DNA of 64,000 nucleotides, taken from assembly GCA_017416065.1 (NCBI GenBank), contig JAFQDM010000017.1:1-64000 (forward strand). The letters run 5' to 3'. The stretch's first letter is position 1; each line of letters begins with the position of its first letter. A program made the translations under genes and the position numbers. Under the pieces are notes generated by a model. It was not told the DNA's origin. It made no database searches and saw only the letters and a list, made by a program, of their open reading frames with translations. Origin of the DNA: Ruminococcus sp. (GTDB taxonomy: Bacteria; Bacillota; Clostridia; Oscillospirales; Acutalibacteraceae). Shown piece after piece: positions 34,456 through 44,305 of this stretch.

Positions 34456-37400
34456 TTACTTTATGGGCTGCTCAATGTCAAAGCCTGTCTCCATACCTGC
34501 AATATGCTTCTGGATCGCTGTTGCATCCTTAACGTTTACTGTACCGTTGCCGTCTGAATCTGCTGCAACAATACCATCCTCTGAAAGTGTGATGAGCTCT
34601 GCAACGTGCTTCTGGATAGAAGTTGCATCCTTAACGTTTACTATACCGTTACCGTCTGCATCGCCAAGAATAATATCCTTTGCAGGAGCAGAGGGCTGAG
34701 TTACAGGATCGGAGGGCTGAGTAGGCTGTGTAGGCTGTGTGGGTGCTACGTACTCGTAGAACTCAGGAGTCCACTCGCCGATGGTCCACTTACCTTCCTC
34801 ATTCTTCTCTGCCATATACATACCAAGGCTCTTGTCAACACTCAGGTCAACAGTCTGCTCACCGGAGCCGTTGCTGATAATATAATTACCAAACTCCTTG
34901 GGAACGTAAGCAACGAATATATTCTCGCCGTAATCGTTAGTTACAACGAACTTCATCTCTACGCCGGGCCACTCTCCGTTATTTCCGGAATCGCCCCAAG
35001 CATAGATGTATGCCTTCTCCCAATCGCTCTTTGCAGAGTAAACGATGGTGTTGTAGCCTTCAAAGATGGGATACTTTGTGCCGTCAAGCTCTACGTCCTC
35101 AGGCTTAACGTCTGCAGGGGGAGGTGTAACTCCGCCGCTGAAGTCGCCGTCTACAAGGTCAAATACAAAGGACTTGTAGGTTACGTCGTTGTGCTTGTAC
35201 TCATCTCTTGACTCAGACATATTGGTATCGAACCAATCAGCGGTATCGTACTTAACCTCTACTGTGTGCTCACCCTTTGTGAGTGTAAGTCTCAGATGTG
35301 AGCTGTTCTGATTCTGGAAGTTAGAAACAGGGAATACAAGTGTGCCTACGTCCTTACCGTCTACATATACGGAACGGATTGCTGCTGTGAGTGAAGATGT
35401 GGGATCACCAACGTTTGTATTGTTGTGGATTGCATACATCTGATACTCGCCGTCTGCGGGAACAGTTACCTTGAACTGAGCACCCTTAAGAGCAGAGAGA
35501 TTATCTACAACGTTGCCAACGTTAACCTTAACGGTTACGGGGTTGAATACTGAAGGCTGAGAAAGCTCAGACCAAAGACCTGTGGTCTTATCTACTGCAA
35601 CTACGGAATATACGCCGTATTTGCTTGCATCAACTGTGTAGGATGTTGTGTCAACATCAACATACTCTGTGCCTGTCCATACCTTGTATGTGCAGTTCTC
35701 AACTGCGTTCCAGCTGAGTGTTGTGCCTGAAAGCTTTGCAGCAGGAGCTGTGGGAGCCTTGGTTGTGTTCTCAACCTTAAGGTTTACAGTATCCTCTGCG
35801 CCGCTGTCCTCAAGATAGATAGTAATGAAATAGTCGCCCTTTGCATCTGTAGGGAATACGTAGTCATTTGCTACCTTCTCGTCGTTTACATAGATCTCCT
35901 TAACTGTATCACCCTTGCCATAAAGCTCAAGTGACAGGTTTGCATCTCTGTACTTGTAGTTATCTACATAGAAGGGGCCTTCCATCCACTGGGGAACGTA
36001 AGGATCGAATGTGATACCATCTGTGGTGTACTCCATACCGAAGAGAACTCTGTAGTAGCCTGCCATTGTAGCTGCAACTGACCAGAGCTGCTGTGTGGAG
36101 TGTAAGCCTTCGCCTGTTTCGTAGTCAATAACCTCGTAGTTTGTCAGGCAGGAAACTGCACCGCGCACGCAGGAGTTCCAGATCTCCTCTGCAAGGAGGT
36201 TGTTCTCGTCCTTGTGGTTTACAGCACCGATCATAAGCAGTGCTTCCCAGCCGGGCCATACGCCGCTGTCGTGATATTTATAGTCTGTCCAACGCTCTGC
36301 GTTCTTGTTGGGATAAACTGTGTTTGCACCAAAGGGTACAAGTGTGTGGTTCTCCATTATGGAGTTTGACTTCTCATCTCCGCCGATGTTGTACCAAACA
36401 GCGTAGCCGTCAGCCAGAACGTCCTGCTTGTAAGCAAGGGGTGAGCCCATCCAGTCGGGATACTCCCAGGATGTGTATGTGCCCAGCTCCTCGTGCCAAA
36501 GTCTTGTGGAGATTGCCTCCTCAAGGTCAGCTGCAAGGTCTGCCCAAGCCTTTGCTTCCTGTGCATCCTTGCCGAGGATCTGCGCAGATTCTGCAAGGAT
36601 CTTCATTGCCTGGCAATAGATGATGTTTGTAGAGGTAGCCTTGCCCTCTGCAATTGCAACGATACCGTTCTGGTCGTTTTCGCCGGTCCAGTCGCCGTAG
36701 GTCTTGTCTCTGTGGTCAAGACCGCAGGTCTCGCCGCGGAAAAGTCCTGCTTCCTTGTCGTATACAACAGCAAGGTCCTGAGTGATTGTATTGGATGCTA
36801 CCTCGTAGAACTTCTCGAGGGTCTCCTCGTTACCGTTTGCAAGGTAAGTCTCCCAAACAGCCAGCATCATAATGATACGGTCTGTGGATACAGGGTAGGA
36901 TCCGCCTGTACCTGTATCTTCCTCAAATACGTAATTTCCGTTTGTGCCTACAACCTTAGCGTCTGCACAGTTCTCAGAAATCTCGGGGAAGAGCCAGGAG
37001 AGGATGTACTGCATGGAGATAGCGGTATCACGGGTCCAGACCTTGTGCCAGTTTGTACCTGTGTAGAACACATCTCCGTAGGTTTCATCGTAGTTGATGC
37101 TCTTGTAGATCTCTTCCATCGTCAGGTTGTATGCTGCCTCAGCCAAAGGTGTGTTGGGAGCATAGAATGTGGGAGCATCAAGGATAGTAAGGGGATTATC
37201 CTTATCCTCGGAGGAGTTGGCTGTGGTGAAGGGGTTGTACTCCCATTCTCTGTCAGAGCCTGTCTCAGAAGTAAGGATGTGGTAACCTGTGTTTGCAATA
37301 ACACGGGAGTCGTCCTCTGTAAGTCCGTTTGCAAAGAGGGTGTAGTCCTGTGCACCGCTTACGTTTTTGGTTGCACCCTTGAAGGTGTCATCGCCGTATG

Positions 37401-39111
37401 CCTGAATTGCAGCATAGTTGATCTCTTTGCCAAAGTCAAGGTAGAAGCCGAAGGAATATGAGTCTTCGATCTCAAAGATAACGTCGTTACCCTTCTTTGT
37501 ACCTGTAAGCTCTACCTTCTTGTTGTCTGCAGTTGTGAGAGTTGCTTTTGCGGGGATGCTGTCGTCAGCGCCGATAACTACGATCTTCTCAACTGTAACT
37601 TCCTTGTCAAAGCCAAAGCCGATCTTGCCCTCTGTAGCAGTTGTTGTAGCGTAAGGAACGTCCATTGCATAGTCCCATGCACCTGAAATGCTTACGTATC
37701 CGTCAAGAGCAATATCAGTTGCGGAATCCATAACCTTTGTACCGATAACCTGGAGGTCAGCAAATGCTGCATCTTCTCCAACGTAAGTAAACCATGTGAT
37801 GTTTTCAGCAACATCGAAGTTCACAAATGTCTCTGCACCATCTGCAACAGCATCAACAGCAATTTCTTTGCCGTTGCTGAGAACGATCTTGCCTGCTCCG
37901 ATGTCTGTGTTAGCACCAATAATGATACGGTCAATTGCAAAGGTGTTTGCAAAACGGTAACCGTATGCATTTGCTACATCGTCGTAGATCATATATCCCA
38001 TAAGCTCAACGTTGTTGATATACTCAAAGGAAATGTTCTTTACTGTTGTGTTGTCCTGGGTTGCGTAGATAAGGAGCTCTGTCTCTCCCTCAATAACGAT
38101 GTTGTCCCCGTTTTCATAAACGAAATCATTAACAATAATGTCAGCCTCTGTGCCGATGTTAACGGTGTAAACGCCGTCAAGCTCAGGCTTAACGATCAAA
38201 GAAACGTACTCCTCTTCCTTTGCGTTTGTAAAGGTGCCGTTCTTGATAAGAGCTGCATCTGATGCTGCATCAAAGTTCTTAAGGTCAAGAGTTGTCTTGC
38301 CTGTTGCGATTGTATCTGCAGCCTCTACGGGAGTTGCAACGATCTTGTCTACATTATATGTACCGGCAATGTTGTCGATTGTGATTCTGTTGTAGCCGGG
38401 GTTCAGAGTCTTTGTTACAACAACCGTCTTGTAGGTCTGCCATGCGCCTGTTACACCGAAGTGTGAGTAGAAGGTCTCTGTGCCTGCGGTAAAATCAAAC
38501 ACACCCGAATCTGCCTCGCAAGCTACATAGATCTCAAACTTATATGCCTGAGCCTTGTCGCCTGCAACAGTAACGCCGTAGTTAAGGGAATCGCCCTCGT
38601 CAAAAGCGCCAACGTACTTGCCGCTTGATGCTGCAGCATCCTCCCATACGTTTACGGCACCCAGAGCGTAGGTGTACTGCTCAGCCTCGATGGTCTGTGC
38701 TGAAGTGCCGAGAGTAAAGTCGCTCTTTTCGTTCATAGACTCTGCTGTGTAGTTTCTTGTGTTTGTGTCGGCAGTAAACTTGATGATAGAGTCTGCTTCG
38801 ATCACAAGATGAGCATTGTCATTGTCGTTGGTTTCATTTCCGATGGAAACACTCCAGGTGGGAGTTGCGATCTTGAACTCATAGTTTCCGCCTGTCATGT
38901 CAAGTACCAGAGTGTAAATGCCGTTGCCCTCGTCTACAAACTTGTACTGTTCGTAGCAGTTCCAACCATTCATATTACCTCTCAGGTAGATGCCTTCCTC
39001 TGCGCCTGCGGCCGTGGAGAACACACCTGCAACAAGAACAGTGGAAAGTGTGAGCAGTAAGCATAAAAATACGCTCAATGCTCTCAGAGCAAAGTTTTTC
39101 TTTGTCTTCAT
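34456..39111 (-). CDS. Dockerin-bearing multimodular (alpha/alpha)6 glycoside hydrolase with starch-binding modules
   Basis: 1551 residues. A signal peptide (about 1-35) is followed by a CBM48/CBM20-like module (RGNMNGWNCYEQ, about 43-125) and a CBM6/CBM35-like beta-sandwich (about 135-265). A long beta-rich region comes next, then a catalytic domain (about 640-1050) of the six-hairpin glycosidase type with WHKVWTRDTAIS (about 690) and YHDSGVWPGWEAL, resembling GH63/GH37/GH78-like folds. The family is not certain. A second CBM35-like domain (about 1200-1330), a CBM26-like starch-binding domain (about 1350-1460, WPGVEMKF), a Thr/Pro linker and a type I dockerin (about 1480-1545) with two Ca-binding repeats (GDADGNGIVNVKDAT and DSDGNGTVNVKDAT) follow. 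It is a candidate amylosome component acting on alpha-glucans. AAAGGAAT precedes the ATG. Confidence 0.88.
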   Translation of the reverse strand: MKTKKNFALRALSVFLCLLLTLSTVLVAGVFSTAAGAEEGIYLRGNMNGWNCYEQYKFVDEGNGIYTLVLDMTGGNYEFKIATPTWSVSIGNETNDNDNAHLVIEADSIIKFTADTNTRNYTAESMNEKSDFTLGTSAQTIEAEQYTYALGAVNVWEDAAASSGKYVGAFDEGDSLNYGVTVAGDKAQAYKFEIYVACEADSGVFDFTAGTETFYSHFGVTGAWQTYKTVVVTKTLNPGYNRITIDNIAGTYNVDKIVATPVEAADTIATGKTTLDLKNFDAASDAALIKNGTFTNAKEEEYVSLIVKPELDGVYTVNIGTEADIIVNDFVYENGDNIVIEGETELLIYATQDNTTVKNISFEYINNVELMGYMIYDDVANAYGYRFANTFAIDRIIIGANTDIGAGKIVLSNGKEIAVDAVADGAETFVNFDVAENITWFTYVGEDAAFADLQVIGTKVMDSATDIALDGYVSISGAWDYAMDVPYATTTATEGKIGFGFDKEVTVEKIVVIGADDSIPAKATLTTADNKKVELTGTKKGNDVIFEIEDSYSFGFYLDFGKEINYAAIQAYGDDTFKGATKNVSGAQDYTLFANGLTEDDSRVIANTGYHILTSETGSDREWEYNPFTTANSSEDKDNPLTILDAPTFYAPNTPLAEAAYNLTMEEIYKSINYDETYGDVFYTGTNWHKVWTRDTAISMQYILSWLFPEISENCADAKVVGTNGNYVFEEDTGTGGSYPVSTDRIIMMLAVWETYLANGNEETLEKFYEVASNTITQDLAVVYDKEAGLFRGETCGLDHRDKTYGDWTGENDQNGIVAIAEGKATSTNIIYCQAMKILAESAQILGKDAQEAKAWADLAADLEEAISTRLWHEELGTYTSWEYPDWMGSPLAYKQDVLADGYAVWYNIGGDEKSNSIMENHTLVPFGANTVYPNKNAERWTDYKYHDSGVWPGWEALLMIGAVNHKDENNLLAEEIWNSCVRGAVSCLTNYEVIDYETGEGLHSTQQLWSVAATMAGYYRVLFGMEYTTDGITFDPYVPQWMEGPFYVDNYKYRDANLSLELYGKGDTVKEIYVNDEKVANDYVFPTDAKGDYFITIYLEDSGAEDTVNLKVENTTKAPTAPAAKLSGTTLSWNAVENCTYKVWTGTEYVDVDTTSYTVDASKYGVYSVVAVDKTTGLWSELSQPSVFNPVTVKVNVGNVVDNLSALKGAQFKVTVPADGEYQMYAIHNNTNVGDPTSSLTAAIRSVYVDGKDVGTLVFPVSNFQNQNSSHLRLTLTKGEHTVEVKYDTADWFDTNMSESRDEYKHNDVTYKSFVFDLVDGDFSGGVTPPPADVKPEDVELDGTKYPIFEGYNTIVYSAKSDWEKAYIYAWGDSGNNGEWPGVEMKFVVTNDYGENIFVAYVPKEFGNYIISNGSGEQTVDLSVDKSLGMYMAEKNEEGKWTIGEWTPEFYEYVAPTQPTQPTQPSDPVTQPSAPAKDIILGDADGNGIVNVKDATSIQKHVAELITLSEDGIVAADSDGNGTVNVKDATAIQKHIAGMETGFDIEQPIK

Positions 39112-39162
39112 GTTGAAATTCCTTTCTTTAGTATATTTTCAGCCATATAATATGCCAAGTTT

Positions 39163-39191
39163 ATTGTAACACATCCGACAGCTATATTCAA
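39163..39191 (-). promoter_or_regulatory. Promoter of the dockerin glycosidase
   Basis: TTGAAT (39186-39191) and TACAAT (39163-39168) are 17 bp apart on the minus strand, about 50 bp before the ATG. Confidence 0.7.
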
Positions 39192-39255
39192 GGGAATATT
39201 TAATAAAAATATGCTCACCGTGTATGTTTTTTGTCCTTGATTCGGTTAGAGGCGA

Positions 39256-39468
39256 TCACTTTTTTCGGTATGCCTCTTTAAAGGGGATAACCTTGCTGTC
39301 GTCGGCCTTTACGCTTACGTTGTCGAGGGTGCTCTCAAACTGACTTCGGATACTGCCAAGATATATTTTATAAAGCTCCTTTTGTTCTTCCTGCTCCTTT
39401 GGGGTAAGTCCCTCTTCACGTTTTTTCTTTGCAAGTTCATTGATTCTCTTCAGGGTTTCGTTGCCCAT
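39256..39468 (-). CDS. DUF896 family small protein
   Basis: 70 residues from the ATG at 39468, preceded by AAAGAGGTG. It shows the DUF896 (YnzC/YozD) signature: RINELAKKKREEGLT near the N-terminus and YLGSIRSQFESTLDNV, with typical length and helical hairpin. The function of the family is unclear; Bacillus YnzC is linked to the SOS region. It is a single-gene unit with a predicted promoter (TTGAAA at 39513-39518, TATCAT at 39491-39496, 16 bp spacing). Confidence 0.9.
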   Translation of the reverse strand: MGNETLKRINELAKKKREEGLTPKEQEEQKELYKIYLGSIRSQFESTLDNVSVKADDSKVIPFKEAYRKK

Positions 39469-39616
39469 TTTTATCACCTCTTTGTGATATATGATACACG
39501 ATTTTATAAAATTTTCAAGTTCTTTAGATATGAACATCGGCAATTCTATTGAATTGAACCACAGCGTGTGATAGTATTAATAAAAGATTATATATAAAGT
39601 TGAAAAGAGTGATCAT

Positions 39617-41317
39617 ATGCCTACAGAAAATTTCAGTCTTCTGCATCCCGAAAACTCAAAAGCTGTCTACCGCAAGCTCACAAACGAAGCTATAAACGAC
39701 CTGTCCGTGGACTTCATCTGTGAAGCTCTGAGCGAGGATTCCTTTGAGAGAAACAGCATAAAACAGCTCCTCATAAACATTACAAGTGACGAGGAGACCA
39801 TCAGATACAGATGCGATGTGTTTGAAGATTTCCTAAGATTTCCTCAGCTTAGAGAAGACCTGATGCGGGTACTTGCAAAGCTCAAGGACCTGAAGGATAT
39901 AGAAAGATTCCAGAAGGATCAGGAGTCCTCGTCCCTTTGGCAGCTTGTAAACCGTCTGCGTGAGCTTGACGCATATGTTGACTGCATAACAGGCATAAAA
40001 AACACTCTTGAAGCCATTGACGTTCACTCAGACGGACTGATAAGTCTCAGAAAAAGAGTGACGGAGATCTTTGAAAGCAGTGGTTTTCCCATACTCAAAA
40101 AGGATATAGAGGAAACTCTGGGTGAGGTTCGTCGTGTAAAAAGCATCACTCTCGGAGTGAATCTTGATGATCTGCTCAGACCCAAGTCCGTTGGTGTGGT
40201 ATCTCTCAATGATGCTCATTTTACAGATAGCGGATTGCTGAAAAAATTCCTGAACTTCGCCTCCAAACAGGGAGAGCTCAATCACACAACAGAGGTAGCC
40301 GGCTTCTTGTCTTACCACCCTGCCAACCCCTCCACCTCCGGCTTCGGCCTGGGGGCTTTGGCAATGGGGGCCCAGCAGGATATTCACCACGTGGAAAACT
40401 CATCCCTCACAGGGGCAGACCCTATGTCTGATGCACTTAAAAAGGTTGTGACGGATATCCTCAAGCGAACGGTCAACAATCTGAAAGCTATGCTCAATAA
40501 ATACGTGGGCAACAGCGGATACACCTTCATATCCCTTATGCCTGAGATAATATTTTACATCCGGTTTGCAGAGCTTTGCGAGAAAATAAAAGCAAAGGGT
40601 ATGCCCTTGTGCAAGGCAGAGGTTGCCGCGAAGGAAGACCGTATGTGTAGTGCAAAGGATATTTACAACATTAAGCTTGCCATGCGCCCTGAGAGCACGG
40701 AAATCGTTACCAACGATTTTGATTTTGACGATACAAAGCGTATATACATCCTCACAGGACCTAACCGAGGCGGTAAAACCACGGTAACTCAGGCGGTGGG
40801 GCTTGCTTTCCTGCTGGCACAAAACGGCATATACGTGCCTGCAAATTCTATGAAATTCAGCCCCTGTGACAATATTTTCACCCACTTCCCTGCAGATGAA
40901 AACGATACTGTGGATCTGGGCAGACTTGGAGAAGAGAGCAAGCGCCTTGCAGAGATCTTTGAAAAAGCTACAAGATACAGCCTGCTTCTCCTTAACGAAA
41001 GCCTTGCTACCACAAACGTAGCAGAGGGTCTGTATATCGCCAGGGACGTTGTGAAGGCAATGCGATACCTGGGAGTGCGTGCTGTGTTCAACACTCATAT
41101 GCACGACCTTGCAAGAGGTCTTGACGAGATAAACAGCAGCACAGAGGGCGACAGTATTATAGAGAGTATGGTGACCGGTGTTGAGAACGGACAGCGTTCC
41201 TTCAAGGTGTTTATTGCACCGCCTCAGGGTGTAAGCTACGCAAAGGATATTGCTCAGAAATACGGTGTTACCTTTGATCTTATCAAAAAATCAATTGATA
41301 ATAAAAAAGCAGAATAA
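39617..41317 (+). CDS. MutS domain V family ATPase
   Basis: 566 residues. The N-terminal ~330 residues are helical, like the core/lever domains of MutS homologues. The C-terminal ATPase (about 375-566) has Walker A LTGPNRGGKTT, Walker B-like SLLLLNESLATT and FNTHMHDLA. It lacks the mismatch-recognition domain of MutS1 and the Smr domain of MutS2, so mismatch repair is unlikely. Such short MutS-V proteins are common in Clostridia and their role is unknown. A possible promoter (TTGAAC at 39554-39559, TTAATA 17 bp later) lies upstream, and AAAAGAGTGATC precedes the ATG. Confidence 0.87.
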   Translation: MPTENFSLLHPENSKAVYRKLTNEAINDLSVDFICEALSEDSFERNSIKQLLINITSDEETIRYRCDVFEDFLRFPQLREDLMRVLAKLKDLKDIERFQKDQESSSLWQLVNRLRELDAYVDCITGIKNTLEAIDVHSDGLISLRKRVTEIFESSGFPILKKDIEETLGEVRRVKSITLGVNLDDLLRPKSVGVVSLNDAHFTDSGLLKKFLNFASKQGELNHTTEVAGFLSYHPANPSTSGFGLGALAMGAQQDIHHVENSSLTGADPMSDALKKVVTDILKRTVNNLKAMLNKYVGNSGYTFISLMPEIIFYIRFAELCEKIKAKGMPLCKAEVAAKEDRMCSAKDIYNIKLAMRPESTEIVTNDFDFDDTKRIYILTGPNRGGKTTVTQAVGLAFLLAQNGIYVPANSMKFSPCDNIFTHFPADENDTVDLGRLGEESKRLAEIFEKATRYSLLLLNESLATTNVAEGLYIARDVVKAMRYLGVRAVFNTHMHDLARGLDEINSSTEGDSIIESMVTGVENGQRSFKVFIAPPQGVSYAKDIAQKYGVTFDLIKKSIDNKKAE

Positions 41318-41321
41318 AAGG

Positions 41322-41355
41322 CATCCCCACTTGCGTCAATTCGCAGGCGGGGATG
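41322..41355. terminator. Bidirectional terminator between convergent genes
   Basis: CATCCCC (41322-41328) and GGGGATG (41349-41355), with an inner TGCG/CGCA pairing, form a hairpin flanked by an A-run to the left and TTTTG to the right. It lies between the convergent MutS-like and ArsC/Spx-like genes. Confidence 0.82.
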
Positions 41356-41370
41356 TTTTGCATATGTTTA

Positions 41371-41721
41371 TTATGTCAATATCTCTTCCCATTCGCTTTC
41401 TTTAAAGCCAATGAAAACTTTATCGTCGGTTATAAGCAAAGGTCTTTTAACAAGCATGCCGTCACTGCTCAGAAGCGAAAGCATTTCCTCCTCGCTCATA
41501 GCGGGGAGCTTGTTTTTGAGCTCCATTGATTTGTAAAGCAGTCCGCTTGTGTTAAAGAACTTTCTGAGCTCTTTGCCGCTTTTTGAATGCCAGAGGCTCA
41601 GCTCAGTTGCGGTGGGATTTTCTTCCTTGATGTTTCTCAGGGTGTATTCAAGCCCCTTTGAATCAAGCCACGCCTGAGCCTTTTTGCAGGTAGTGCATTT
41701 GGGATAGCATATAAAAATCAT
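41371..41721 (-). CDS. ArsC/Spx-family thioredoxin-like protein
   Basis: 116 residues with the family pattern YPKCTTCKKAQAWLDSKG near the N-terminus (CxxC at about 9-12) and VKRPLLITDD, the RP loop of the ArsC fold. Length and sequence match the YffB/Spx-like group rather than a true arsenate reductase. It may be a redox-sensing protein or an uncharacterised reductase. It begins 11 bp after the tex stop codon, so the two are likely cotranscribed; AAAAGGTGAG precedes the ATG. Confidence 0.9.
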   Translation of the reverse strand: MIFICYPKCTTCKKAQAWLDSKGLEYTLRNIKEENPTATELSLWHSKSGKELRKFFNTSGLLYKSMELKNKLPAMSEEEMLSLLSSDGMLVKRPLLITDDKVFIGFKESEWEEILT

Positions 41722-41732
41722 ATTCTCACCTT

Positions 41733-43880
41733 TTAAAGACCTTTCATAGTGAGGGATATCCTCTTTTTTGCTACGTCTACAGAGAGGACCTTTACCTTTA
41801 CAATATCTCCGACCTTAAGCACCTGAGAGGGATGCTTGATGAATTTATCACTTATCTGAGAAAGGTGCACAAGTCCGTCCTGATGAACTCCTATATCTAC
41901 AAAAGCACCAAAGTCGATTACGTTTCGCACAGTGCCTGTAAGCTCCATTCCCTCCCTCAGGTCTTCAATGCCCATAACGTCTGTGCGAAGCACAGGCTGA
42001 GGAAGGCTTTCTCTGGGGTCTCTGCCGGGTTGAGTAAGCTCGTCCAGAATATCCATAAGCGTGGGCACACCTATGCCAAGCTCCTCTGCAATCGCCTTTG
42101 TGTCCGTAATTTTTTCCTTGATACCTTTGATTCCGCCGTTTTCAATATCCTTTGAGGTATAGCCCAAAAGCTTCAGAAGTGCCTTTGCGGCTTTGTAGGA
42201 CTCAGGGTGCACGGCTGTGTTGTCAAGAGCCTCCTTGCTGCCTGCAACACGCAAAAAGCCCGCACACTGCTCAAAGGCCTTGGGGCCCAGCTTGGGAACC
42301 TTCTTCAGCTCTGCACGGCTCAGGAATCTGCCGTTTTCCTCTCTGTAGGCAACGATGTTCTTGCACACAGTACCGTTAAGTCCTGCAATTCTCTGAAGAA
42401 GTGCAGGGGATGCGGTGTTAAGATCTGCACCTACGGAGTTTACGCAATCTTCAACCACGCCGTCCAGAGTTTCGCCCAGACGCTTCTGAGGCATATCGTG
42501 CTGATACTGGCCAATGCCAATAGACTTGGGATCGATCTTAACAAGCTCTGCAAGGGGGTCCTGCAAACGACGTGCAATGGAAACTGCGCTTCGCAAGGTC
42601 AGGTCAAGCTCCGGAAGCTCTGCCGCCGCAAGCTTGCTTGCGGAGTAGATGGAGGCACCTGCCTCGCTGACCACCATATAGGCAAGGTCAGGCTTCTGCG
42701 CCTGCGCTATAACCTCTGCGGCAAACATCTCTGTTTCTTTGCTGGCGGTACCGTTACCGATAGACAGCACGGTAACACCGTATTTTTTTATAAGGCTCAG
42801 AAGCTTTGCTTTGGACTGAGCAACCTGTGCCTCACTGTGGGTGGGATAGATAACCGTTGTGTCCAGCACTCTGCCCGTACCGTCAACCACCGCTACCTTG
42901 CAGCCTGTGCGGTAGCCGGGATCAAGTCCCACAACCACCCTGTCCTTAACGGGAGGCTGCATCAGAAGCTGATGCAGATTTGTGGCAAACAGCTTCATGG
43001 CGGCAACGTCTGCATTCTCCGTAAGCTCTGCTCTCACCTCACGCTCAATAGAGGGCAGGAGAAGTCTCGTATATGCATCCTCGCAGGCAGTCATAACTGC
43101 CTCAGAGCAGGGAGAGCTTCCCTTTACCATAACCTTCCTTATCATATAGAGGGGCTTTTCCTCTGAAATTTCCACAGAAACCTTCAGGAATTTTTCTCTT
43201 TCTCCGCGATTTATTGCAAGAATTCTGTGTCCGCTTATCTTCTTGACTGCCTCTGAGAATTCGTAGTAGCCCGTGTACACGCTGTCTGCCTCAGGATCTG
43301 TGGCAACACTCTTCACCACACCATTGAGCCATACAAGGTTAAAGAGGCGTTTGCGTATCTCGGGATTGTCAGAGCATATCTCTGCAATAATGTCCAGAGC
43401 ACCCTGCAAGGCATCCTCGGGAGATTCCACTCCCTTCTCAGCATCCACATACTTTTCTGCTAAGTCTATGGGGAATGAGGTCTCGTCCTCCTGAGCAAGG
43501 ATATACTCTGCCAAAGGCTCCAACCCCTTCTCCTTTGCAACGGAGGCACGGGTCTTGCGCTTGGGGCGGAAGGGACGGTAAATATTCTCCAGATCTGCCA
43601 TGGTCTCTGCCTTGGCAATGGATTCCCTTATTTCATCCGTCATCTTCTCCTGAGCCTCAATAAGCTCCGTGATCTCCTGTGCTCTTGCCTCAAAGTTGCG
43701 CAGATACTCCAATCTGTCTGCAACCTCACGGATAACCTGATCATCCATAGAGCCGTGCAGCTCCTTGCGGTAACGGGCAATGAACGGAATGGTGTTGCCC
43801 TCGTCAAGAAGCGTTATAATATTGCCTGCATATTCAGGCTTGATGCTGAATTCAGCCGACAGCTTTGCTACAAAATCCAT
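41733..43880 (-). CDS. tex: Tex-family transcription accessory / S1 RNA-binding protein
   Basis: 715 residues matching the conserved Tex architecture: an N-terminal helical region with IPFIARYRKE, a YqgF/RNase H-like domain (VVGLDPGYRTGCKVAVVD, about 330), helix-hairpin-helix motifs (LNTASPALLQRIAGLN, then LGPKAFEQCAGFLR) and a C-terminal S1 domain (about 640-715, GTVRNVIDFGAFVDIGVHQ). Tex binds nucleic acid and affects transcription. Length and domain order are complete. A strong promoter lies upstream. Confidence 0.96.
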   Translation of the reverse strand: MDFVAKLSAEFSIKPEYAGNIITLLDEGNTIPFIARYRKELHGSMDDQVIREVADRLEYLRNFEARAQEITELIEAQEKMTDEIRESIAKAETMADLENIYRPFRPKRKTRASVAKEKGLEPLAEYILAQEDETSFPIDLAEKYVDAEKGVESPEDALQGALDIIAEICSDNPEIRKRLFNLVWLNGVVKSVATDPEADSVYTGYYEFSEAVKKISGHRILAINRGEREKFLKVSVEISEEKPLYMIRKVMVKGSSPCSEAVMTACEDAYTRLLLPSIEREVRAELTENADVAAMKLFATNLHQLLMQPPVKDRVVVGLDPGYRTGCKVAVVDGTGRVLDTTVIYPTHSEAQVAQSKAKLLSLIKKYGVTVLSIGNGTASKETEMFAAEVIAQAQKPDLAYMVVSEAGASIYSASKLAAAELPELDLTLRSAVSIARRLQDPLAELVKIDPKSIGIGQYQHDMPQKRLGETLDGVVEDCVNSVGADLNTASPALLQRIAGLNGTVCKNIVAYREENGRFLSRAELKKVPKLGPKAFEQCAGFLRVAGSKEALDNTAVHPESYKAAKALLKLLGYTSKDIENGGIKGIKEKITDTKAIAEELGIGVPTLMDILDELTQPGRDPRESLPQPVLRTDVMGIEDLREGMELTGTVRNVIDFGAFVDIGVHQDGLVHLSQISDKFIKHPSQVLKVGDIVKVKVLSVDVAKKRISLTMKGL

Positions 43881-43912
43881 AATTACAAATCCTTTTCAAT
43901 TGAAATACATTC

Positions 43913-43941
43913 ATTATATCACAACGATTAACTTTTGACAA
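43913..43941 (-). promoter_or_regulatory. Promoter of tex
   Basis: TTGTCA (43936-43941) and TATAAT (43913-43918) are 17 bp apart with a TGA extension before the -10 on the minus strand, 33 bp before the ATG. Confidence 0.8.
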
Positions 43942-43965
43942 ACCCTATAAATCTGCAAAATCACT

Positions 43966-44001
43966 AAAAAACGGACTCGTCAAACTATGCTGACGAGTCC
44001 G
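43966..44001 (-). terminator. Terminator of the type VII secretion operon
   Basis: An 11-bp perfect stem (43991-44001 with 43972-43982) and 8-base loop are followed by TTTTTTAG on the minus strand. It is the first strong terminator downstream of the leftward type VII genes. Confidence 0.85.
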
Positions 44002-44003
44002 AT

Positions 44004-44305
44004 ATAATTAAGTTGTTATTTAACAGTTGCGTTTACCATAGCCAATTGGCTGTAAGATTAATCATCAACACCTATTTTTATCTCCATTTACTGTATTTGT
44101 GCTTACATTTTATCACAACAAAGTGTATATTCCAACAAAATAGATGTATTTTCTCTATTTTGAGCAAACAGTTATCCACCCGCCATATCAAGCAGATGGG
44201 TTTGAAGCTAATTTAACAAGTCGTATAATTCTGAACACCCACAATGGTGGAAACAACAGTAAAACTTTATCCGCAAAAAAGTTGTTCAAATCATATCCGA
44301 TATCA
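44004..44305. other. AT-rich gap without recognisable gene
   Basis: About 300 bp between the operon terminator and the DUF4176 gene. Short frames here lack ribosome-binding sites and resemble no family I know. It could be the 3' untranslated region of the type VII operon or the remains of a lost gene. Confidence 0.5.

Noticed and set aside
36493..37461. 322-codon plus-strand frame
   Set aside because: Antisense to the catalytic domain of the dockerin glycosidase; Cys/Val-rich translation typical of a shadow frame.
39617..41317. Mismatch-repair MutS
   Set aside because: The mismatch-recognition and connector domains are absent; only the core and ATPase parts are present.
42207..43166. 319-codon plus-strand frame
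   Set aside because: Antisense to tex, with no start signal or family resemblance.
43972..44305. Insertion-sequence remnant next to the 11-bp inverted repeat
   Set aside because: The repeat has a T-run and behaves as a terminator; no transposase-like frame or target duplication is visible.
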